From: Microbacterium sp. SORGH_AS_1204
GTDB lineage: Bacteria > Actinomycetota > Actinomycetes > Actinomycetales > Microbacteriaceae
Length of the DNA stretch: 64,000 nt
NCBI RefSeq assembly: GCF_030818935.1
Contig: NZ_JAUTBD010000001.1
Span: forward strand, 2,604,001 to 2,668,000
Direction of reading: 5' to 3'
Shown: positions 37,133-44,342 of the stretch, piece by piece
How positions within the stretch are numbered: position 1 is the first letter of the stretch
How the letters are laid out: each line of letters starts with the position of its first letter
Program-made: the position numbers and the translations under genes
Notes under the pieces: generated by a model
The model's database searches: none
The model's input: the letters and a program-made list of their open reading frames with translations, nothing else
Told to the model about the DNA's origin: nothing

Positions 37133-38385
37133 CAGCGGTCACCGCTCTCCCACTCGAGGGTCACGGTGGTGCCGCCCGAATGGGACTCGATCTCACTGTG
37201 CCCGCCGACGGCGGCGAGACGGGCGTGGATCGACCCGCGGATGCCGAGACGGTCGGGCGCGATCGTGGCGACATCGAAGCCGGGGCCGCTGTCGCGCACG
37301 CGCACAGCCACCCCACCCGGGGAGACGGACCCGGTCAGCTGCACCGCGAGCCCCTGCGCGTCGGCGTGCTGGACGGCGTTGGCGACGGCCTGCAGCGCGG
37401 CCAGCACGAGGGCCCGGGCCACACGACCGGGCACGCGCGGCGTGCCGTCTTCGAGCTGTCGGCTGACGCGCACCTGCACGCCCATCTCCTCGGCGGCAGA
37501 CTCGATCTCGTCGGCCAACCGTGCGGCCGGGACCGGTTCGTCACTGCCCTCCAACGGATCTTTCTCGGCGTTGGCCAGGCGGGTGAGCGCTTCGCGCGCC
37601 ATGCTGACGGCGAGGGTGCGCTCGCGCGGCGTCGAGGCACGCTCGGCAGCCAGAAGGGCGCCCAGCACGCTGTCATGCATCAGGGCCGCCACCGCGACCC
37701 GCTCGTTCTCGGTCGCCGCCGTCGCCGCCGCCGAGGCGTAGCTGGCCACGGCGGCCGCGCGCGCCTGATCGACGTTGGACGCGATGGACCGGTACATCCA
37801 GCCGAGGGTGAGCAGGACGCTGCCGAGGATGAGGGCGAACGACACGTCGAGCGCGATCGTCACGACGGAATCACCCTCGAGCCGGACCTGCATGAGGCGG
37901 ATGACGCCGTAGAGGATGGGCGTCGCCACCGTCCAGACGATCTGCAACGCGAGCGGGAAGGCGACGACGCCGGCGACGGTCGCCACGTTCACGAGGTAGA
38001 AGATCCACGGATCTTCGGCGGACGTCGCCGCCGGCCCCGCCGAGGTCGCCACGGGCCACACCCACAGCGTCACCACGAACACGACCGCGAAGATCCCCGC
38101 GAACACGCGGGTGAACCGGCCGATGAGACACGCGACGATCATCGCGGCGAGCGGCACGAAGACCGTCACCATGAGGGGGACGTGCCACCCCACCGCGTCG
38201 GCGGGCGAGCCGAGAGCCGCGGCGAACGCCTGCGCGCCCAGCACGAGCGACCCGCAACCGGCGATGAGATGGATGACGCGTTCGATCCGCGTCTGGGTGA
38301 AGGAGCCCTGATCGGCCTGGGTCTCGCGCGATTGCGGGATGCGCCCCCATGCTTCGTCGAGCACCGACCTCCCGGTCTCAGTCAT
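37129..38385 (-). CDS. Sensor histidine kinase, NarL-type partner
   Basis: A 418-residue kinase. Six hydrophobic segments (about 35 to 215) form the sensor. The dimerisation helix carries the phospho-acceptor in VAALMHDSVLGALL, as in HisKA_3 kinases where the usual order is L-H-D. The ATPase part has ALQAVANAVQHADA (N box) and RVRDSGPGFDVATI (D/G1 box), then LGIRGSI. It overlaps the response regulator stop by eight bases, so the two should be made in fixed ratio. The signal is unknown; there is no large outside domain, which suggests sensing within the membrane. Confidence 0.88.
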   Translation of the reverse strand: MTETGRSVLDEAWGRIPQSRETQADQGSFTQTRIERVIHLIAGCGSLVLGAQAFAAALGSPADAVGWHVPLMVTVFVPLAAMIVACLIGRFTRVFAGIFAVVFVVTLWVWPVATSAGPAATSAEDPWIFYLVNVATVAGVVAFPLALQIVWTVATPILYGVIRLMQVRLEGDSVVTIALDVSFALILGSVLLTLGWMYRSIASNVDQARAAAVASYASAAATAATENERVAVAALMHDSVLGALLAAERASTPRERTLAVSMAREALTRLANAEKDPLEGSDEPVPAARLADEIESAAEEMGVQVRVSRQLEDGTPRVPGRVARALVLAALQAVANAVQHADAQGLAVQLTGSVSPGGVAVRVRDSGPGFDVATIAPDRLGIRGSIHARLAAVGGHSEIESHSGGTTVTLEWESGDRW

Positions 38386-39046
38386 GTCGCGCGGCGCCGT
38401 CGGGAGCGTCCTGCAGAATGCCGTCTTCCATGGCGCGGCGCAGCAGGTCGACCTTCGTGGGCGCCGGGCGCCCCACCTCGACGTACTTCACGCGCACCCG
38501 GGTGATGTTCTCTTTGGCGGTCGAATACGCGACGCCGAGCCGCTCGGCCACGGCCTTCAACGGCAGACCCGCCGCGTACAGTCGCAGCACCTCGCGTTCA
38601 CGGGTCGACAGCTGGGCGCTCGCGAACTCGCGATCGCCCTCGACCGCGCTTGCCCACTCGACGTTGTCGAGCAGCTCGCCGCGCGCGACCGTGCCGATGG
38701 CGCCCAGCACCTCGTGGGTCGGCGACGACTTGCTGACGATGCCCGCCGCCCCCGCGGCGAGCGCTTCGCGCACCGCCGCCGGTCGGTCGGCGACGCTGTG
38801 GATGATGACGCTCGAGCCGTCACGCACCACCCGGTCGACGTTCTCGGACACGGTCGTGCCGTCGCCGAGCGTCAGGTCGAGCACGACCACGTCTGCGGGG
38901 GATGCCACCGCCGCCTGCCGCCACGTGAGATAGGCCGCGACGTTGGCCCCGGAGAAGACGACCTCGGTCGACTCGGTACGGGCGAGCGCCGCCTCCAACC
39001 CGAGCCGGACGGACTCGTGATCATCGATGAGCGCGACGCGGGTCAT
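38378..39046 (-). CDS. LuxR/NarL-family response regulator
   Basis: A 222-residue regulator. The receiver domain has ALIDDHESVRLGLEAAL, the phospho-acceptor aspartate in VVVLDLTLGDG, and the lysine in GIVSKSSPTHEV. The C-terminal HTH reads LSTREREVLRLYAAGL and LKAVAERLGVAYSTAKENI. It starts at ATG 39,046, six bases after TACGAT. It leads the three-gene operon, so it may control it; no clear operator was found apart from a perfect hairpin upstream at 39,075. Confidence 0.92.
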   Translation of the reverse strand: MTRVALIDDHESVRLGLEAALARTESTEVVFSGANVAAYLTWRQAAVASPADVVVLDLTLGDGTTVSENVDRVVRDGSSVIIHSVADRPAAVREALAAGAAGIVSKSSPTHEVLGAIGTVARGELLDNVEWASAVEGDREFASAQLSTREREVLRLYAAGLPLKAVAERLGVAYSTAKENITRVRVKYVEVGRPAPTKVDLLRRAMEDGILQDAPDGAARHD

Positions 39047-39052
39047 CACTAC

Positions 39053-39058
39053 ATCGTA
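39053..39058 (-). promoter_or_regulatory. -10 hexamer TACGAT for the response regulator operon
   Basis: On the minus strand TACGAT ends six bases before the ATG of the regulator, a leaderless layout. Confidence 0.5.
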
Positions 39059-39074
39059 TCCGCGCCGCGCGCCA

Positions 39075-39097
39075 AGGTGCGGGAGATTCCCGCACCT
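39075..39097 (-). terminator. Perfect 10-bp hairpin behind the RNA methyltransferase gene
   Basis: AGGTGCGGGA pairs fully with TCCCGCACCT around a three-base loop, eight bases after the stop of the methyltransferase gene. It is most simply a terminator; as it also lies 29 bases upstream of the regulator start, an operator function cannot be excluded. Confidence 0.65.
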
Positions 39098-39104
39098 GTG
39101 GACA

Positions 39105-40364
39105 TCAGCGCCGCAGGACCGCGACGGCTTCCACGTGGTGGGAATTCGGGAAGAGATCGACGCCGCGGATGCCGTCGTGCGCGCGGTAGCCGAGCTCGGC
39201 GAACGTCGCGAGATCGCGGGCCAGGGCGACCGGGTCGCAGGCGACGTACACGACAGCGGACGGCGAGAGCGCCGCAATCCCGGTCACGACCTCGGCTCCC
39301 GCGCCGGCACGGGGCGGGTCGAGCAGGACGACGCCGCGGGCGAGACGCTCCCGCTCGCGTGCGGACGCGTCGGCACCCACCCGGGAGACGAAGCGGTCGA
39401 CGCGTGCGGTCTCGGCGCGCGCCCCCACCCATTCCGCCAGGTTCTCACCGGCGTGCTCGGTGGCGCGCGGGTCGGACTCCACGCTCACCACCCGCGTCCC
39501 GCTTCCGCCCAGTTCGCCGAGCGTCGCCGCGAACAAGCCGACGCCCCCGTAGAGGTCGAGGTGGGTCGCTTCGGGGTCGAGCGCGCCGACGGATGCCGTG
39601 AGCTCGGCCGAGACGAGGGAGGTCAGCGTGCGCGCCGCGAGACGGTGCACCTGCCAGAAACCGCCGGCGTCGACGCGGAAGACGCGGTCGCCGACGCGTT
39701 CCTCCACCACTTCGGGGGTTCCGTGCGATCGCGCGCCCTCGGGGCGCGGCAACACGCGCACGTGCCCGTCAGCGGGCTGCACGAGATCGACGCGACCCGG
39801 CTGCGCACCCGAGCGCACCTCCGCCGCAGCGCGGGAGACAGCGTCGGTCGCAAGCGGCAGATCCGGGGTTTCGACGACGCGGTGCGACCGCGCAGCGTAG
39901 GCGCCGACCCGCCCCTCGCCGTCGACGTGCAGGCTCACGCGGGTGCGCCACCCGGTGCCGTCGGCGGTCTCGGCGTCGCCGGGCTCCCCCGCAGGACGCA
40001 CGTCGACGGGCAGCTCGAGCCGACCCACCCGCTCGACCGCCTCGCGGATCACGCGCTCCTTCAGCGATCGCTGGTGCGCGAGCTCGATGTGCCCGAACTC
40101 CGCACCGCCCACCCGCTCGGCGGGATCGACCTCGATGGCCGCCGCACTCCAGACGTGCGGGCGCCGCTCGGGCGCGGCTTCGAGCACCTCGACCGCGTCG
40201 GCGCGCCAGAACGCCTTCTTGCGCGTGTCGGTCAGCCGGGCGCGGATGCGCTCGCCGGGCAGGGTGTCGGGCACGAAGACCACGCGGCCCTCGTGCCGCC
40301 CGACGAACACACCGCCATGGGCGATGCCGGTGATGTCGAGTTCGATGAGGTCGCCGTCGTGCAT
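39105..40364 (-). CDS. TrmA/RlmD-family RNA 5-methyluridine methyltransferase
   Basis: A 419-residue enzyme. Residues 1 to 60 are a TRAM domain (ELDITGIAHGGVFVGRHEG and LPGERIRARL). The methyltransferase part has the SAM loop LDLYGGVGLFAATL, the acidic VVSVESDPRAT, the LLDPPRAGAG motif, and the nucleophile region VYVACDPVAL with its cysteine. It would methylate C5 of a uridine in tRNA or rRNA. The cysteines of the iron-sulfur cluster found in RlmD are absent, as usual in actinobacterial members. The ATG 40,364 lies after CGGAGG; an open frame further upstream is a shadow of maf. Confidence 0.9.
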   Translation of the reverse strand: MHDGDLIELDITGIAHGGVFVGRHEGRVVFVPDTLPGERIRARLTDTRKKAFWRADAVEVLEAAPERRPHVWSAAAIEVDPAERVGGAEFGHIELAHQRSLKERVIREAVERVGRLELPVDVRPAGEPGDAETADGTGWRTRVSLHVDGEGRVGAYAARSHRVVETPDLPLATDAVSRAAAEVRSGAQPGRVDLVQPADGHVRVLPRPEGARSHGTPEVVEERVGDRVFRVDAGGFWQVHRLAARTLTSLVSAELTASVGALDPEATHLDLYGGVGLFAATLGELGGSGTRVVSVESDPRATEHAGENLAEWVGARAETARVDRFVSRVGADASARERERLARGVVLLDPPRAGAGAEVVTGIAALSPSAVVYVACDPVALARDLATFAELGYRAHDGIRGVDLFPNSHHVEAVAVLRR

Positions 40365-40541
40365 CCTCCGAGCCTGACACATGAGGCCGGGATCGCGCCG
40401 GGGGCGGACGCTTCGGTTGACTCGGCCGCCTCGCGAGCCACGACCCTGAGCCCGTCGGCGGGTCCGGGCCCTCATCGATGTCTCGGGGACGTCAGCGGGC
40501 TCAGCCCACCTCGCGTCGCCGGGCGGCGAGCCGCAGATGGG

Positions 40542-40547
40542 TAGCGT
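40542..40547 (+). promoter_or_regulatory. -10 hexamer TAGCGT for maf
   Basis: TAGCGT ends six bases before the ATG at 40,554, as for a leaderless mRNA. Confidence 0.5.
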
Positions 40548-40553
40548 TGTCGC

Positions 40554-41201
40554 ATGCGCGTGTGCTTGGCATCCACTTCTCCGGCCCGTCTCATGCTGCT
40601 GCGCCAAGCGGGCATCGAACCCGAGGCGCGGGCGCCGCAGGTCGACGAGGAGGCCGTGATCGCCGAGGTCGAAGCGGCCGAGGGGCAACGGCTGCCGGCA
40701 GCGGAGCACGTGCTGCTGCTCGCGCGTCGCAAGGCCGAAGACGTGGCGCGACGCCTGCATGCCGAGCAGCCGGACTTCGACGGGTTCGTCATCGGCGGCG
40801 ACTCGATGTTCGCGCTGGGCGAGGAGATCCTCGGCAAGCCGTACACACCGGAGGCGGCCACGGCCCGGTGGCGCGACATGCGCGGGCGCACCGGCATCCT
40901 GCACTCGGGACACAGCGTGTTCCGCCTCGCGCCCGGCACGGAGCCGCGCGAGGCCCACGCAGTGGCCGAGGCGTCGGTGACCTTCGCCGCCGACGTCGAC
41001 GAGCACGAGATCGCCGACTACGTCGCGAGCGGCGAGCCGCTGCTGGTGGCGGGGGCCTTCACGGTGGACAGCCTCGGCGGCGCCTTCATCGAGCGGGTGG
41101 AGGGCGACCCCTCCACGGTCGTCGGCATGTCGCTGTCGACCGTGCGCCGACTCGTTCGCGAGCTCGGGGGATCGTGGACCGCCCTCTGGAATCGTCCGTA
41201 G
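40554..41201 (+). CDS. maf: Maf-family nucleoside triphosphate pyrophosphatase
   Basis: A 215-residue house-cleaning enzyme that hydrolyses modified or bulk NTPs to NMP and pyrophosphate. Diagnostic blocks are LASTSPARLMLLRQAGI, FVIGGDSMFALG (the catalytic region, usually G-A-D-T), LGKPYTPEAA, and RTGILHSGHSV, with the end FTVDSLGGAFIERVEGDPS. In most Maf proteins the catalytic pair reads A-D-T; here it is G-D-S, a known variant. Its position between accE and accA3 matches mycobacteria. Confidence 0.93.
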   Translation: MRVCLASTSPARLMLLRQAGIEPEARAPQVDEEAVIAEVEAAEGQRLPAAEHVLLLARRKAEDVARRLHAEQPDFDGFVIGGDSMFALGEEILGKPYTPEAATARWRDMRGRTGILHSGHSVFRLAPGTEPREAHAVAEASVTFAADVDEHEIADYVASGEPLLVAGAFTVDSLGGAFIERVEGDPSTVVGMSLSTVRRLVRELGGSWTALWNRP

Positions 41202-41266
41202 ACTTCCGCACACGTTTTCCGACGTTTCTTGTGGAGGGGCGTCAAAAAGCGGGCAGGTGCCCTCGC

Positions 41267-41272
41267 TAGGCT
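41267..41272 (+). promoter_or_regulatory. -10 hexamer TAGGCT for accA3
   Basis: TAGGCT ends six bases before the ATG at 41,279. The intervening GGGACG is not a good ribosome site. Confidence 0.55.
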
Positions 41273-41278
41273 GGGACG

Positions 41279-43045
41279 ATGCCGAAGATCGCCAAGGTCC
41301 TTGTCGCCAACCGCGGCGAGATCGCCGTCCGTGTCATCCGCGCCGCCCGTGATTCGGGCAAGGCGTCCGTCGCCGTCTACGCCGATCAGGACCGCGACGC
41401 CCTGCACACGCGCCTCGCCGACGAGGCGTACGCGCTCGATGGCGCGACCAGCGCGGAGACCTACCTGTCGATCGAGAAGATCCTGTCGGTGGCCCGCCGC
41501 TCCGGCGCCGACGCGGTGCACCCCGGCTACGGCTTCCTCGCCGAGAACGCCGACTTCGCCCGCGCGGTGACCGCCGCGGGCCTCGTGTGGATCGGCCCCT
41601 CCCCCGAGGCGATCGAAGCGCTGGGCGACAAGGTCACCGCCCGTCACGTCGCCGAGAAGGTCGGCGCCCCCCTCGCTCCCGGCACCCCCGGCCCCGTCTC
41701 GGGCGCCGACGAGGTCATCGCCTTCGCCAACGAGGTGGGCCTTCCCATCGCCATCAAAGCGGCCTACGGCGGCGGCGGGCGCGGCCTCAAGGTCGCGCGC
41801 GAACTCGACGAGGTCGCCGAGATGTTCGAGTCGGCCACGCGCGAAGCCGTCGCCGCGTTCGGACGCGGCGAGTGCTTCGTCGAGAAGTACCTCGACAAGC
41901 CGCGTCACGTCGAGACGCAGTGCCTGGCGGATGCCGCGGGCAACGTCGTCGTCGTGTCCACGCGCGACTGCTCGCTGCAGCGTCGTCACCAGAAGCTCGT
42001 AGAAGAGGCCCCGGCCCCCTTCCTCAGCGACGAGCAGAATGCCGTGCTGTACTCGGCATCCAAGGCCATCCTGAAGGAGGTCGGCTACGTCGGTGCGGGC
42101 ACGTGCGAGTTCCTCATCGGCGCCGACGGCACCATCTCGTTCCTCGAGGTCAACACGCGCCTGCAGGTGGAGCACCCCGTCTCCGAAGAGGTCACCGGCC
42201 TCGACCTGGTGCGCGAGCAGTTCCGTCTCGCGGAGGGCGAAGAGCTCGGGTACGACGACCCGGCACCGACCGGCCACTCGATCGAGTTCCGCATCAACGG
42301 CGAGGACCCGGGCCGAGGCTTCCTGCCGCAGCCCGGACCCATCCACGTGTTCAAGACGTTCGGCGGTCCCGGCATCCGCCTCGACTCCGGCGTCACCGCG
42401 GGCGACAGCGTCTCGGGCGCGTTCGACTCGCTGCTGGCCAAGATCATCGTCACCGGCCGCGACCGCGCCGAGGCGCTGGAGCGCTCGCGCCGCGCGCTCG
42501 ACGAGTTCGAAGTCGCCGGCATGCCCACCGTGCTGCCGTTCCACCGCAAGGTCGTTCGCGACCCCGCCTTCACGGCCGACGACGGCGAGTTCGGCGTGTA
42601 CACGCGCTGGATCGAGACCGAGTTCGTGAACGACATCCCCGCGTGGGACGGCGAGCTCGAAGCGCCCGCCGCCGCCCCCGGCCGCCACACCGTGGTCGTC
42701 GAGGTCGCCGGCAAGCGCCTCGAGGTGAGCCTGCCCGACCGCATCACCGCCGCGGCTCCCCAGGCGGGTCGTCCGGCCGCCGCTCCGCCGACGCGCCGCT
42801 CGCACGGGGCCTCGCCCACCGCAGGCGCCACCGGCGACGCCGTCAAATCGCCCATGCAGGCGACCATCGTCAAGGTCGCTGTCGAAGAGGGCCAGCAGGT
42901 CGTCAAGGGCGACCTCGTCGTCGTGCTCGAGGCGATGAAGATGGAGCAGCCCATCCAAGCGCACAAAGACGGTACGGTCGCGGGCATCGACGCCAACCCG
43001 GGTACCACGGTCTCGGCGGGACACCAGCTGCTGCTGATCAACTGA
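41279..43045 (+). CDS. accA3: Acyl-CoA carboxylase alpha subunit (biotin carboxylase plus biotin carrier)
   Basis: A 588-residue two-domain protein. Residues 1 to about 450 are biotin carboxylase: [33 protein letters not shown], the ATP-grasp loop [13 protein letters not shown], and [15 protein letters not shown] with the catalytic residues. A Pro/Ala linker (about 500 to 520) leads to the carrier domain, where [11 protein letters not shown] contains the lysine that receives biotin from BirA. It supplies malonyl-CoA and methylmalonyl-CoA for lipid synthesis with AccD and AccE. ATG 41,279 fits the leaderless pattern, and a strong hairpin follows the stop. Confidence 0.96.
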   Translation: MPKIAKVLVANRGEIAVRVIRAARDSGKASVAVYADQDRDALHTRLADEAYALDGATSAETYLSIEKILSVARRSGADAVHPGYGFLAENADFARAVTAAGLVWIGPSPEAIEALGDKVTARHVAEKVGAPLAPGTPGPVSGADEVIAFANEVGLPIAIKAAYGGGGRGLKVARELDEVAEMFESATREAVAAFGRGECFVEKYLDKPRHVETQCLADAAGNVVVVSTRDCSLQRRHQKLVEEAPAPFLSDEQNAVLYSASKAILKEVGYVGAGTCEFLIGADGTISFLEVNTRLQVEHPVSEEVTGLDLVREQFRLAEGEELGYDDPAPTGHSIEFRINGEDPGRGFLPQPGPIHVFKTFGGPGIRLDSGVTAGDSVSGAFDSLLAKIIVTGRDRAEALERSRRALDEFEVAGMPTVLPFHRKVVRDPAFTADDGEFGVYTRWIETEFVNDIPAWDGELEAPAAAPGRHTVVVEVAGKRLEVSLPDRITAAAPQAGRPAAAPPTRRSHGASPTAGATGDAVKSPMQATIVKVAVEEGQQVVKGDLVVVLEAMKMEQPIQAHKDGTVAGIDANPGTTVSAGHQLLLIN

Positions 43046-43062
43046 CGCGTCCCGCACGGATC

Positions 43063-43096
43063 ACGGCGCCGCATCCCCTCGGGGGTGCGGCGCCGT
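43063..43096 (+). terminator. Hairpin terminator after accA3
   Basis: ACGGCGCCGCA pairs with TGCGGCGCCGT and the stem continues with C/G pairs around a short loop; it begins 18 bases after the stop codon. No T-run follows. Confidence 0.85.
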
Positions 43097-43097
43097 C

Positions 43098-43252
43098 GTT
43101 CGCGGTGGGGGCACGGCACGGGTGCGGTGGGGCGGCGGGTGCGCGGCGGGGCGCGGCGCGGGGGGTGCGGCGGGGCGCGGGGGGTGCGGTGGGGCGCGGG
43201 GGGGCGGTGGGTGCGGCGGGTGCGGCGGGGCGCGGCGGGGTGAGGCGCGGCG
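43098..43252 (+). repeat. G-rich low-complexity tract
   Basis: About 155 bases with G on the plus strand in nearly every other position and many runs of three to seven Gs (GGGGGG, GGGGCG, GGTGCGG). Such a strand could form G-quadruplexes. No coding frame is credible. Confidence 0.7.
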
Positions 43253-43257
43253 GCAGC

Positions 43258-43322
43258 GAGAAACGGCATCCGCTGGCACAAACGCCACGACGACGCGTTT
43301 CTCCCCGCGAAACGCGTTTCTC
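43258..43322 (+). repeat. 65-bp nested-hairpin element, copy A1
   Basis: Starts GAGAAACGGCATCCGC and ends GAAACGCGTTTCTC. The outer arms GAGAAACG and CGTTTCTC pair; an inner AAACGC/GCGTTT stem encloses nine bases. Confidence 0.85.
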
Positions 43323-43397
43323 GGCGACCCGAGCAGGGGCACAGCCGCGCGGCGCGACCGAATCGTGCGTCGCGTCGCTGCGGCGGTCAGACAGCAG

Positions 43398-43462
43398 GAG
43401 AAACGGCATCCGCACAAACGCACGCCACGACGGCGCGTTTCTCCCCGCGAAACGCGTTTCTC
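43398..43462 (+). repeat. 65-bp nested-hairpin element, copy A2
   Basis: Same ends and same length as A1, with changes inside the loop between the outer and inner arms. A 14-base G-run follows at once. Confidence 0.85.
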
Positions 43463-43476
43463 GGGGGGGGGGGGGC
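43463..43476 (+). repeat. Run of 14 G residues
   Basis: A homopolymer directly behind copy A2. Such tracts change length easily by slippage and are also prone to sequencing error. Confidence 0.9.
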
Positions 43477-43563
43477 ATACCGGCTTGAACCGCACAGCGC
43501 GCGACAGAGGGGTGCGGGCTGCGCAATTCAACACCCCCGCCCGCGCGCCGATCGAACGGCAGC

Positions 43564-43628
43564 GAGAAACGGCATCCGCTGGCGCAAACGCCACGACGAC
43601 GCGTTTTTCCCTGCGAAACGCGTTTCTT
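43564..43628 (+). repeat. 65-bp nested-hairpin element, copy A3
   Basis: Ends CGTTTCTT in place of CGTTTCTC and has TTTTTCC in the middle, but keeps the 65-base length and both stems. Confidence 0.85.
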
Positions 43629-43722
43629 ACGGGCCCACCGGCTAAAACCGCACAGCGCGACAGCGGGGGGGTGCGGGCTGCGCAATTCAACACCCCCGCC
43701 CGCGCGCCGGTCGAACGGCAGC

Positions 43723-43787
43723 GAGAAACGGCGTCCGCTGGCACAAACGCCGCGACGACGCGTTTCTCCCCGCAGAACGCGTTTCTC
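43723..43787 (+). repeat. 65-bp nested-hairpin element, copy A4
   Basis: Same ends, with GGCGTCCGC in the 5' arm and CGCAGAACGC in the 3' arm. Confidence 0.85.
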
Positions 43788-43879
43788 ACGGGGCACACTG
43801 GCTAACCGCACAGCGCGCGACAGAGGGGTGCGGGCTGCGCAATCCGACATCCCCACCCGCGCGCCGGTCGAACGGCAGC

Positions 43880-43944
43880 GACAAACGGCATCCGCTGGCA
43901 CAAACGCCACGACGACGCGTTTCTCTCCGCGAAACGCGTTTCTC
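43880..43944 (+). repeat. 65-bp nested-hairpin element, copy A5
   Basis: Begins GACAAACG, one change from the consensus GAGAAACG, and ends with the usual CGTTTCTC. The 92-base segment before it repeats the spacer of the previous units. Confidence 0.85.
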
Positions 43945-43950
43945 GCTGGC

Positions 43951-44060
43951 CCCGGCGTCGCTCACCGGCCCCCACCGACCCCCGGCGTCGCTCACCGGCC
44001 CCCGGCGTCGCTCACCAGCCCGCGGCGTCGCTCACCAGCCCGCGGCGTCGCTCACCGGCC
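43951..44060 (+). repeat. 20-bp tandem array
   Basis: CCCGGCGTCGCTCACCGGCC is repeated at 43,981, 44,001, 44,021 and 44,041 with one or two changes, and once more at 43,951 with a 10-base insert. Confidence 0.85.
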
Positions 44061-44152
44061 CCGCGCCACTCGCCGGCCCTCGCGACAGCACGACCGCGCG
44101 GCGCGACGACGCCGTGCGTCGAGGTGCTCCGGCACGGCGGTCTGGCGGCAGC

Positions 44153-44217
44153 GAGAAACGGCATCCGCGCGGGCAAATGCCTCGGCGGCGCGTTTGTCCG
44201 CGCAGATGGCGTTTCTC
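44153..44217 (+). repeat. 65-bp nested-hairpin element, copy A6
   Basis: The most diverged copy, lying apart from the others. Its arms pair over 16 positions with two mismatches (GAGAAACGGCATCCGC with GCAGATGGCGTTTCTC), and its inner arms CAAATGC and GCGTTTG pair fully, with a G-U pair replacing a C-G pair. Confidence 0.8.
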
Positions 44218-44342
44218 GGCGGGAGGGCCGGTCGACACCGCTATCGCGCGGTAGAGATCCCGCGCGGGCGACGAGCGGGGCGAATGCCGCGGAGAGCAAC
44301 GAGCCGGACGGACAGCGCGAGACCGACCCGCAGGAGGGACGC

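Larger units (their letters stand above)
43046..44342. other. 1.3-kb gene-free region built of repeats
   Basis: Between accA3 and lpdA there is no supported gene. It holds in order a terminator, a G-rich tract, six copies of a 65-bp nested-hairpin element, similar spacers of 75 to 100 bases between them, a 14-base G-run and a 20-bp tandem array. Long open frames cross it only because the composition is extreme and the units repeat. Confidence 0.75.

Noticed and set aside
43038..43910. Long open frames across the repeat region on both strands
   Set aside because: Their translation only repeats the same arginine- and alanine-rich peptides in step with the DNA repeats; no start signal or family match.
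43258..44217. CRISPR array
   Set aside because: The repeats are 65 bases, diverged, and the segments between them resemble each other rather than being unique; no cas gene is near.
43046..44342. An insertion sequence remnant
   Set aside because: No transposase-like peptide in any frame and no pair of terminal inverted repeats with target duplication; the hairpin units fit REP-like elements better.
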